Source: JAGDZR01 sp049115695
GTDB lineage: Bacteria; Bacteroidota; Bacteroidia; Cytophagales; Cyclobacteriaceae
Length of the DNA stretch: 64,000 nucleotides
Direction of reading: 5' to 3'
NCBI GenBank assembly: GCA_049115695.1
Contig: JAGDZR010000001.1
Span: forward strand, 186,001 to 250,000
Under the pieces are notes generated by a model. That model was not told where the DNA came from. It made no database searches and saw only the letters and a list, made by a program, of their open reading frames with translations. Each line of letters starts with the position of its first letter. Within the stretch, counting starts at the first letter, position 1. Of the stretch, positions 57,170 through 64,000 are shown piece after piece. A program made the position numbers and the translations under genes.

Positions 57170-59362
57170 TTATTCTGCGCTTTTTGCTTCGTCAGCCCTA
57201 TCCGTCTCAGCAGCAGGAGCTTCCTCTTTTGCAGGAGCTTCTTCCGCTGGTGCAGCCTCAGCAGCTGGTGCTTCTTCCGCTGGTGCAGCCTCAGCAGCTG
57301 GTGCTTCTTCCTTCTTAGCAGCTTTAGCCTTCTTAGGCTTTGCTTCTGCTTTTGGAGGAGTTGTGTCACCTTCCATTTTGTCTTTCAATGCTGAAAGAGC
57401 AGCAAGATCTCCAAGTGTTGATTTCTCAACTTCCTTGTTGATTTTGTCAAGGGTTTTGCCCTTAGGCTTCTTCTTAGCACTGCTAACACCTGAAGCGCCT
57501 GCAGCTTTTGCAGCAATTGCTTCTTTGTTACCTTCTTTCCAGGTTCCAGTGTGTGTCAGGTGAATTCTCTTATCATCTTTAGAGAAATCAATCACCATGA
57601 AATCAAGTGTTTCGCCTTCAGTAGCGCTTGTTCCATCTGCCTTACCAAGATTCTTCAAGCTACACTGGCCTTCAAGACCATAAGGCAACTCAAGGAATGC
57701 TGTTTTGTCGGTAGAATTAATGATGGTACACTTGTGAATTGATCCTCTTACGAATACAGTTTCGAAAGTATCCCAAGGGTTCTCTTCAAGGTGCTTATGG
57801 CTAAGTGCAAGTCTTCTGTTGTCAGTGTCAAGCTCCATTACCACAACCTCAAGCTCTTCGTTTACTTTAACGAATTCTGATGGATGCTTGATTTTTTTAG
57901 TCCAGCTAAGATCAGACACGTGTACCAAACCATCAATACCTTCTTCGAGCTCGATGAACAAGCCAAAGTTGGTAAGGTTTCGAACGATACCTGTATGCTT
58001 AGTGCTTACAGCGTATTTAGTCAATAGATCCTGCTTAGTCCAAGGGTCTTCAGTAAGCTGCTTAATACCAAGAGACATTTTTCTTTCATCTCTGTCGATT
58101 GTCAATACAACAGCTTCCATCTGATCACCAACATCCATGAAATCCTGCGGATTTCTTAGGTGCTGAGACCAAGACATTTCGCTCACGTGGATCAATCCTT
58201 CAACACCAGGTATGATTTCCAGGAATGCACCGTAATCGGCAACATTCACAATCTTACCTTTAACTTTAGAACCGATTTCGATCGCTGCATCAAGAGAATC
58301 CCAAGGATGAGCAGTCAATTGCTTCATGCCAAGAGATATTCGCTTCTTATCATCGTCAAAATCAAGCACAACAACATTGACCTTTTCGTCAAGGTTAAGC
58401 ACTTCTTCTGGATGATTGATACGTCCCCAGGAAATGTCCGTAATGTGAAGTAGTCCATCCACACCTCCCAAATCGATGAATACACCGAAGTTGGTCATGT
58501 TTTTGATTACTCCTTCCAATACCTGACCTTTTTCCAGGTTGTTCAGAATCTGTGCTTTTTGCTCTTCCAGATCCTTCTCGATGAGTACCTTGTGAGATAC
58601 TACCACGTTATCATTAGAGTAGTTGATTTTAACTACCTTAACCTCCATTTTCTTACCAACAAAGACATCAAAATCTCTGATTGGCTTAACATCAATTTGA
58701 GATCCAGGCAAGAATGCTTCAACACCGTAGATGTCTACAATCAAGCCACCTTTGGTTCTTCTTTTAACAAGTCCTTCGATAACTGTATCCTCATCCAGTG
58801 CAGATTGGATATTCTCCCAAGCCTTAACGATTTTCGCTTTGCGTCTTGAAAGGATCAATTGACCGTTAGCATTTTCCTGCTCTTCGATGTACACTTCTAC
58901 TTCATCGCCTGCTTTTAGATCAGGATTATCTCTGAATTCAGAAAGCGCAACTAAACCATCAGATTTGAAGCCGATATTCACAATTACATCTCTGTCTGTG
59001 ATACCTACGACATGACCTTTGATTACTTCTTTTTCAGAAATGGTAGTAAGTGTTCCGCCATATAGCGTTTCTAACTCTTGACGTTGAGCATCTGTGTACT
59101 CTGTTCCGAAACCGCTATCGTCGAATTCAACCCACTCTTCCTTCACAGGAACTTTTGGTGCTTCTTCTTTGGCTGGCTTCTCAACTTTTTCAGCAACAGG
59201 AGCTTCCTCCTCCACTGGTGCTTTCTCAGTAACCTCTTCCTTAGTTTCCGCTACTTCTTCCTTTACTTCTTCAGTAGGAGCTTCTGCCTTAGGTGTTTCC
59301 TGAGTGTTTTCGGTTGCTTCAGCAGCTGTTTCCTGAAGCTCTTCTTTTTTATCTTCTGCCAT
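57170..59362 (-). CDS. rpsA: 30S ribosomal protein S1
   Basis: 730 residues, longer than the roughly 560 of the E. coli protein. An acidic Glu/Ala/Val-rich extension (about 1-75) precedes six S1-type OB domains (about 115-570), recognised by GFKSDGLVALSEF, FGVFIDLGGVDGLLHITDISWG, YGAFLEIIPGVEGLIHVSEMSW and FGLFIELEEGIDGLVHVSDLSW. A basic linker follows (SSAKKKPKGKTLDKINKEV), then an Ala/Glu/Pro-rich tail (about 660-730). The tail contains two perfect copies of an 11-residue unit. It binds mRNA on the 30S subunit; in SD-poor Bacteroidota it is expected to matter for initiation. Confidence 0.97.
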   Translation of the reverse strand: MAEDKKEELQETAAEATENTQETPKAEAPTEEVKEEVAETKEEVTEKAPVEEEAPVAEKVEKPAKEEAPKVPVKEEWVEFDDSGFGTEYTDAQRQELETLYGGTLTTISEKEVIKGHVVGITDRDVIVNIGFKSDGLVALSEFRDNPDLKAGDEVEVYIEEQENANGQLILSRRKAKIVKAWENIQSALDEDTVIEGLVKRRTKGGLIVDIYGVEAFLPGSQIDVKPIRDFDVFVGKKMEVKVVKINYSNDNVVVSHKVLIEKDLEEQKAQILNNLEKGQVLEGVIKNMTNFGVFIDLGGVDGLLHITDISWGRINHPEEVLNLDEKVNVVVLDFDDDKKRISLGMKQLTAHPWDSLDAAIEIGSKVKGKIVNVADYGAFLEIIPGVEGLIHVSEMSWSQHLRNPQDFMDVGDQMEAVVLTIDRDERKMSLGIKQLTEDPWTKQDLLTKYAVSTKHTGIVRNLTNFGLFIELEEGIDGLVHVSDLSWTKKIKHPSEFVKVNEELEVVVMELDTDNRRLALSHKHLEENPWDTFETVFVRGSIHKCTIINSTDKTAFLELPYGLEGQCSLKNLGKADGTSATEGETLDFMVIDFSKDDKRIHLTHTGTWKEGNKEAIAAKAAGASGVSSAKKKPKGKTLDKINKEVEKSTLGDLAALSALKDKMEGDTTPPKAEAKPKKAKAAKKEEAPAAEAAPAEEAPAAEAAPAEEAPAKEEAPAAETDRADEAKSAE
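57241..57306 (-). repeat. 33-bp tandem duplication in the rpsA tail
   Basis: Two identical 33-bp units (57241-57273 and 57274-57306) encode consecutive copies of an 11-residue Glu/Ala/Pro unit (EEAPAAEAAPA phase). Identity at the DNA level indicates a recent in-frame duplication, so the copy number may vary between strains. Confidence 0.9.
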
Positions 59363-59472
59363 ATTATATGGTAGATCCTAATTACTCTCGCAGTGCCGGA
59401 TCAGTCACTGCAAGTTTTGTTTACAAAAAACTGGGTTTATCTAAAATCCAGCCCGTCCATCCGAACGGAGCG

Positions 59473-59480
59473 CAAATTTA
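59473..59480 (-). promoter_or_regulatory. Candidate -7 box of rpsA with about 105-nt leader
   Basis: On the minus strand TAAATTTG matches TAnnTTTG. Initiation near 59467 would give an untranslated leader of about 105 nt, containing GC-rich inverted segments (for example GCAGTGACTGATCCGGCACTGC), which could serve S1 autoregulation. Confidence 0.4.
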
Positions 59481-59582
59481 GTGAAAAGTCTCATAAATTA
59501 TTTTATAACCACTGATACATTTTTATGTCATAATGGTGTACCGAGGCTGTAGATTTGAATAAGACATTAACATTCCTTAAAA

Positions 59583-61277
59583 ATGAAGCACTTTCTACTA
59601 CTCATCATTGTATCAGTTTTCATTGCTGTAGCCTGTGAACCTAAAATGGATCCGGCGGATACGATCATTCAAAACGGAACAATTTATACGGGTAATGCTA
59701 CCAATGATGTTGTACAAGCGGTGGCGATAAAAGGAGATACGATCGTGGCAGTTGGCACTGCAGAAGAAATTGAGGAATATAGAGGCCCCTTAACCAAGGT
59801 GGTTGACTTGAAGGGAAACGTTGGGTATCCGGGATTCATTGAGGGTCATGCACATATCATGGGAGTGGGTGAAAACCTATTGAACGTTGATCTTATGGAG
59901 ACCAAAAGCTACCAGGAAATTGTAGATGCTGTGGCTGCCAGAGCTGCCGAGACACCTGAGGGTGAATGGATATTGGGGCGCGGATGGCATCAGGATAAAT
60001 GGACAACAGATCCAGAAGGGATGTTTAAGGGGTTTCCCACTCATGACTTATTGAGTGAGGCAGTACCCAATCACCCGGTTTACTTAAAACATGCAAGTGG
60101 ACATGCTGCATTGGCCAATGCTAAAGCTATGGAGTTGGCCAAGATAAACGCTGAGACGCCTCAGCCTAAAGGAGGAGAGATATTTAAAAGTTTAGGAGGA
60201 CAACCAACGGGTATCTTTAATGAAACAGCTCAAGGACTTTTCAATGCAGCAATTCCAGAAGACTCTCCTGAAAGGAGAGCAGAGGCGCTAAGCCTTGCCG
60301 TTCAGTCTTGTTTAGAGCATGGTATTACGGGCTTTCATCAGGCCGGATCAGGATCTGAGCACATTGAAGTGTTTAAGGCATTCGCTGAAAGCAATCAACT
60401 AAAAATTCGACTCTACGTGATGCTAACTGGAGGTGAGGATAAGCTCTTGGACGAGTATTTCGCTAATGGGCCAGTCATCGATCCTGAAAATCAACTAACA
60501 ATAAGGTCTGTGAAACTTTATTCTGATGGCGCGCTGGGATCCAGAGGTGCCTGGCTGCTGGAGGAATATGCTGATGCCCCAGGTAAATTTGGACATAATG
60601 TGACACCAATGGAAGATATTGAGGCGGTGACCATGCGAGCTATTCAAGTAGGGTTTCAGGTCTGTACACATGCGATAGGAGATCGGGGGAATAGGGAGGT
60701 GTTAGATATTTACGAGCGCGCCTTTAGTCGTTACCCTGAGATGGCAGAGGATCATAGATTTAGAATTGAACATGCTCAGCACATCAATGGTGGGGACATT
60801 CCAAGGTTTGCTTCGTTGAATGTAATCCCGGCTATGCAAGCTGTACACATGAGTTCGGATAGACCATGGGCAATTGATCGTTTGGGTAAAGAACGAATAG
60901 AGGAGGGAGCCTATGTTTGGCAAAAGCTACTTCAGCAAGGGTCTAGAATAGTCAATGGTACAGATGCACCTGTAGAACCCATCACACCTTTGGCATCTTT
61001 CTATGCTTCTGTTTCCCGAAAAACGTTGAAAGGAACACCGGAAGGTGGTTATGAACCATCTCAGAAAATGACCCGAGAACAGGCATTGAGATCATATACG
61101 CTTGACGCGGCTTATGGGGCTTTTGAAGAAAATATCAAAGGGTCCATTGAAGTGGGTAAACTCGCTGACTTTACTGTGCTGGATCGTGATATCATGACCA
61201 TAGATGAGATGGACATTCTTAATGCTAAAGTTGAAATGACCATTATTGGAGGAGAAGTATTGTATTCGGCAAACTAA
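59583..61277 (+). CDS. YtcJ-like amidohydrolase lipoprotein
   Basis: 564 residues with lipoprotein signal (FIAVACEPKM, Cys18). Amidohydrolase-3/YtcJ features: DTIIQNGTIYTGN, PGFIEGHAHIMG with the HxH metal ligands, WILGRGWHQDKW, LYSDGALGSRGAWL, FQVCTHAIGDRGNREVLD, RIEHAQHI and NGTDAPVEPITPL with the catalytic Asp. YtcJ-type enzymes are metal-dependent hydrolases of unknown or varied amide and imide substrates. The lipid anchor puts it in the periplasm or on the outer membrane. It is monocistronic, 65 bp ahead of murB. Confidence 0.9.
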   Translation: MKHFLLLIIVSVFIAVACEPKMDPADTIIQNGTIYTGNATNDVVQAVAIKGDTIVAVGTAEEIEEYRGPLTKVVDLKGNVGYPGFIEGHAHIMGVGENLLNVDLMETKSYQEIVDAVAARAAETPEGEWILGRGWHQDKWTTDPEGMFKGFPTHDLLSEAVPNHPVYLKHASGHAALANAKAMELAKINAETPQPKGGEIFKSLGGQPTGIFNETAQGLFNAAIPEDSPERRAEALSLAVQSCLEHGITGFHQAGSGSEHIEVFKAFAESNQLKIRLYVMLTGGEDKLLDEYFANGPVIDPENQLTIRSVKLYSDGALGSRGAWLLEEYADAPGKFGHNVTPMEDIEAVTMRAIQVGFQVCTHAIGDRGNREVLDIYERAFSRYPEMAEDHRFRIEHAQHINGGDIPRFASLNVIPAMQAVHMSSDRPWAIDRLGKERIEEGAYVWQKLLQQGSRIVNGTDAPVEPITPLASFYASVSRKTLKGTPEGGYEPSQKMTREQALRSYTLDAAYGAFEENIKGSIEVGKLADFTVLDRDIMTIDEMDILNAKVEMTIIGGEVLYSAN

Positions 61278-61315
61278 TTTCTTGTTAATACGCTGTTTAG
61301 CCTTGTATGGCTGAT

Positions 61316-61323
61316 TACTTTTG
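61316..61323 (+). promoter_or_regulatory. Candidate -7 box for murB
   Basis: TACTTTTG matches TAnnTTTG and lies 18 bp before the chosen ATG at 61342, which supports that start over a TTG at 61321 inside the box. Confidence 0.45.
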
Positions 61324-61341
61324 CTTGAATCAGAATTGCAG

Positions 61342-62358
61342 ATGCTCATACATCAGAATATTTCGTTGCTCCCGTACAACACTTTTCAGATTGATGTCAA
61401 CGCGCTTTATATGGCGGAGGTGCGATCAATTGATGATCTAGATGAGGTTTACACCAAAAAAGAGTTTGGTCCGCTTCCAAAGCTGGTGCTTGGTGGTGGT
61501 AGTAATGTACTGTTCACAGGTCCTCAACGAAAGGTGGTCATCAAAATGGGTATCACCGGGATGGAGTTTGTAGGTGAAGATGCAAACCACGTATGGGTTA
61601 AGGTAGGCGCAGGAGAGATCTGGCATCAATTTGTTCTTTGGGCTATCGACCAGGGATTATCCGGAGTTGAAAATTTGTCTTTAATTCCGGGTACGGTAGG
61701 CGCGGCTCCAATGCAAAATATTGGTGCGTATGGTGTAGAGATTAAGGAGGTGTTTGATTCTCTGGAAGCCTATAATGTTAAGTCAGGAAAGCTGCATGAG
61801 TTTACGAATTCGGATTGTAAGTTCGGTTACCGACATAGTGTTTTCAAGGGAGAGTTGAAGAACAAATTCATTATTACCTCAGTAGTGTTTAAGCTTTATA
61901 AAAAGCCCAGATTTAAACTGGATTATGGCGCTATTCGAAAAACCCTGGATGAAATGGGCTACAATGAGGTATCGACTCGAGCCATCAGTGAAGCGGTGAT
62001 CAAAATCAGGCAATCCAAGTTGCCGGATCCGGCTGTAATCGGTAATGCGGGAAGCTTCTTTAAGAACCCCATCATTGAAATGGATCTGTTTGATGCGATC
62101 AAAGAGATTCATCCGGAAGTCCCCAGCTTCCCAGTTTCCACGGATTGGATAAAGGTACCTGCCGCCTGGTTGATAGATAAATGCGGATGGAAGGGAAAAA
62201 GAAGGGGAGACATTGGCGTACATGACAAACAAGCGTTGGTGTTGGTGAATCACGGAGGTGGAAATGGCAGAGAGCTCATCAAGTTGTCGGACATGATTGT
62301 TCGTTCTGTTCAAAGCCGATTTGGAATCGAGCTTAGCCGTGAGGTAAATGTGGTTTAA
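61342..62358 (+). CDS. murB: UDP-N-acetylenolpyruvoylglucosamine reductase
   Basis: About 338 residues from the ATG at 61342 (MLIHQNISLLPYNTFQIDV). Type I MurB features: PLPKLVLGGGSNVLF, GVENLSLIPGTVGAAPMQNIGAYG for FAD binding, CKFGYRHSVFK, the catalytic Ser in GNAGSFFKNP, and IDKCGWKGKRRGDIGVHDKQALVLVNHG. It reduces enolpyruvyl-UDP-GlcNAc to UDP-MurNAc in cytoplasmic peptidoglycan synthesis, using NADPH and FAD. The two-component genes follow 44 bp downstream. Confidence 0.96.
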   Translation: MLIHQNISLLPYNTFQIDVNALYMAEVRSIDDLDEVYTKKEFGPLPKLVLGGGSNVLFTGPQRKVVIKMGITGMEFVGEDANHVWVKVGAGEIWHQFVLWAIDQGLSGVENLSLIPGTVGAAPMQNIGAYGVEIKEVFDSLEAYNVKSGKLHEFTNSDCKFGYRHSVFKGELKNKFIITSVVFKLYKKPRFKLDYGAIRKTLDEMGYNEVSTRAISEAVIKIRQSKLPDPAVIGNAGSFFKNPIIEMDLFDAIKEIHPEVPSFPVSTDWIKVPAAWLIDKCGWKGKRRGDIGVHDKQALVLVNHGGGNGRELIKLSDMIVRSVQSRFGIELSREVNVV

Positions 62359-62402
62359 CATCTCTACAAAATTTCTTCAGATTCAAGTATTAGTATTGCT
62401 TC

Positions 62403-63080
62403 ATGAAGCTTTTGACAGTTGAAGACAATGAAGACCTGGCCTCCAACATTCAGTCCTATCTGGGTGGAGAGGGTTTTGTTTGTGAATGGGCGCCTGATTT
62501 ACAACAGGCAATCGAGAAGCTTTATTCGTTTAAGTATGATATTCTTTTATTAGATCTGATGCTTCCAGATGGGGATGGATTATCCTTACTTGGGACGATT
62601 AAAGAGAAATGGCCCGAAATGGGAGTGTTGATCATTTCAGCAAAAAATGCCCTTGATGATAAATTAAAAGGGCTGGACCTTGGAGCTGATGATTACCTAC
62701 CGAAACCATTTCATTTGGCAGAGCTTAATAGTCGAATAAGGGCTATCTATAGACGAAGAAATCAGCAGGGCACCCAACTAGTGAGTTTTAATGAGCTCAA
62801 AGTTGATTTGGATAATTATGAAGGAAAGGTTGAAGATGTGGTGCTCGATTTAACCAAGAAGGAATTTGAATTGATGCACTACTTTTTGGTCAATCAAAAT
62901 CGGTTATTGACCAAGCAGCATATTGCCGAGCATTTGTGGGGTGATTTTGTGGATTCTGCGGATTCATTCGATTTTGTCTATCAACACATCAAGAATCTCA
63001 GAAAGAAAATTATGGTGGCCGGAGGGAAGGATTACATCCAAACCATATATGGAGCGGGCTATAAATTAAAGGATGTATGA
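62403..63080 (+). CDS. OmpR-family response regulator
   Basis: 225 residues: receiver (1-115) with acidic pocket (VEDNED), phospho-acceptor Asp51 (ILLLDLMLPDGDG) and conserved Lys in DDYLPKPFH; winged-helix DNA-binding domain (about 128-225) with LTKKEFELMHYFLVNQNRLL, HLWGD and GAGYKL at the end. Overlaps the following kinase gene by 4 bp. Its regulon cannot be read here. Confidence 0.95.
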   Translation: MKLLTVEDNEDLASNIQSYLGGEGFVCEWAPDLQQAIEKLYSFKYDILLLDLMLPDGDGLSLLGTIKEKWPEMGVLIISAKNALDDKLKGLDLGADDYLPKPFHLAELNSRIRAIYRRRNQQGTQLVSFNELKVDLDNYEGKVEDVVLDLTKKEFELMHYFLVNQNRLLTKQHIAEHLWGDFVDSADSFDFVYQHIKNLRKKIMVAGGKDYIQTIYGAGYKLKDV

Positions 63081-64000
63081 ATTTAGTTACAAGACTTACA
63101 TTGGTTTTTGTTGGTGTCTCACTACTGGTATTTGTTGCAGGAGGGGTCATTACCTATGAGATATTTAAAAAGGAAATAGAAAGCGAAGAACGGAGATATC
63201 TGAAAGCGCGTGTTGATAGAGTGACAGAATATCTTAAGTTGGCCAATCCAAAGAAGGGTTTTAATAGAAATAAAATGACTGTTGAGCTTGTAGGAGATGA
63301 TGTAGCGCTGATGAGCCCACAGTATTCCGATACGCTTGTTGAGCACGATTACCTTAAAAGTATGGAGCGTCAACAGAAACTAGATGTAGTTGTCCAGACA
63401 GATTCGTCAAGATATCGTATCAGTGTCTATGATGTGATTGTGGAGTCTGATGATGTCCAAGAAAGTGTAAAAGAGTCCTTTTTGAAGGTATACCTATTGC
63501 TATTATTGACCAGCATGTTAGCAGGAGTAATCACCTCTTACTTTATATTAAAGCCATTTCATCTGACACTTCAATCTATTCAGAATTTTTCCTTGAGTAA
63601 TCCACAATTACCCAGCTTTCAAAAGTCGTCCATCAAGGAGTTTGAAAAGTTAAACAAGTTTTTAGCTGAGATGACAGAGAAGGTAATTGCAGATTATAAA
63701 GCATTAAAAGAGTTTTCGGAAAATGCGAGCCATGAGCTGCAAACGCCGATTGCAGTAGCACAGGGAAAGCTGGAAAATCTCTTGCAAACTGAAAGGTTGG
63801 ATGAGAAACAGCTGGAGTACATCACCTCTGCTCAACATTCTATTACGAGGTTAAGTAATTTGAGCAAAGCACTAAGTCTGTTGACCAAAATTGAAAACAG
63901 AGAATTTAGTCAAACTGATGCTGTCGATGTTTCAGATTTGGTCAATCGTGTATTAAATGAAATCGATGATTTGGCTGATTTGAAAGGCTTAAGTATTGAT
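63077..64000 (+). CDS. Sensor histidine kinase, 5' part
   Basis: ATG at 63077 overlaps the response-regulator stop (ATGA). 308 codons are in the window and the frame runs off the right edge before the ATPase domain. Two membrane helices (about 8-28 and 140-160) flank a periplasmic sensor of about 110 residues without a recognised domain. A HAMP-like linker and the HisKA box FSENASHELQTPIAVAQGKL with phospho-acceptor His follow. It is the cognate kinase of the OmpR-type regulator. Confidence 0.93.
   Translation, partial: MNLVTRLTLVFVGVSLLVFVAGGVITYEIFKKEIESEERRYLKARVDRVTEYLKLANPKKGFNRNKMTVELVGDDVALMSPQYSDTLVEHDYLKSMERQQKLDVVVQTDSSRYRISVYDVIVESDDVQESVKESFLKVYLLLLLTSMLAGVITSYFILKPFHLTLQSIQNFSLSNPQLPSFQKSSIKEFEKLNKFLAEMTEKVIADYKALKEFSENASHELQTPIAVAQGKLENLLQTERLDEKQLEYITSAQHSITRLSNLSKALSLLTKIENREFSQTDAVDVSDLVNRVLNEIDDLADLKGLSID

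Noticed and set aside
57163..57369. 68-codon ORF rich in Leu, Arg, Lys and Gln at the 3' end of rpsA
   Set aside because: Out-of-frame reading of the low-complexity S1 tail repeats.

Overview
The window is chromosomal DNA of a Bacteroidota bacterium, most likely a marine or soil member of the order Cytophagales (inference, from gene content only). The pointers are a TonB-dependent receptor with a CarboxypepD-reg-like N-terminus, a hybrid two-component regulator with a C-terminal AraC domain, LytTR signalling, many lipoproteins and DUF-type outer-membrane barrels, a DUF6089/PorG-like barrel, a Bacteroidota-type YebC, the absence of Shine-Dalgarno sequences, and several TAnnTTTG (-7) promoter boxes. 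I see no transposase, integrase, phage gene, CRISPR array or rRNA. The only tRNA found is tRNA-Cys.

Layout. 1-6.6 kb: the 5' part of a VPS10/BNR-repeat exported protein, an ArsC-like reductase coupled to a quinone oxidoreductase, an SPFH-domain membrane protein, a cyclophilin, a DinB-like protein and a VOC protein. 6.9-16.5 kb: a secreted protein of unknown function, an M20 amidohydrolase, two very small hydrophobic ORFs among hairpins, sucC, a LolD-like ATPase converging on a TonB receptor, an EamA transporter and YebC. 16.5-22.9 kb: an M28 peptidase, an operon of two TlpA-type thioredoxins plus an outer-membrane barrel, and a dihydrolipoamide-dehydrogenase-like flavoprotein that has lost both redox cysteines.

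22.9-26.5 kb: a TPR/histidine kinase/receiver/AraC hybrid regulator. Downstream of it are three pairs of CTGCCAA half-sites, each pair spaced 21 bp, a 67-aa protein and a second, apparently gene-less promoter-terminator cassette. 26.5-34.2 kb: an iodotyrosine-deiodinase-like nitroreductase, an M49-like metallopeptidase lipoprotein, a DUF5916 protein and a ribose-type cluster (rbsU-like, rbsK, divergent LacI regulator). 34.2-39.7 kb: two paralogous exported proteins with internal repeats, flanking a CHASE2-like exported protein and a LytS/LytTR two-component system.

39.8-49.3 kb: DUF2214, a phosphopantetheinyl transferase next to a Wzi-like protein, a close homologue of eukaryotic sphingolipid delta-4 desaturase coupled to a GH5 hydrolase, a 1271-aa AsmA-like protein and a second quinone oxidoreductase. 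49.3-52.5 kb: a non-coding region with four TTATCAnnTGATAA palindromes and two short terminator-bounded units, then an XRE regulator, a TPR membrane protein, a 58-aa lipoprotein and DUF4920. 52.5-64 kb: a penicillin acylase-family protein, a sugar-phosphate transferase, a DUF6089 barrel, tRNA-Cys, ribosomal protein S1, a YtcJ-like amidohydrolase, murB and an OmpR-type response regulator with a truncated histidine kinase.

The best candidates for something undescribed are the hybrid-regulator cassettes at 23.0-23.6 kb, the palindrome/short-RNA region at 49.3-49.8 kb and the desaturase-GH5 pair. Function calls rest on recognised motifs read by eye; no database search was run.
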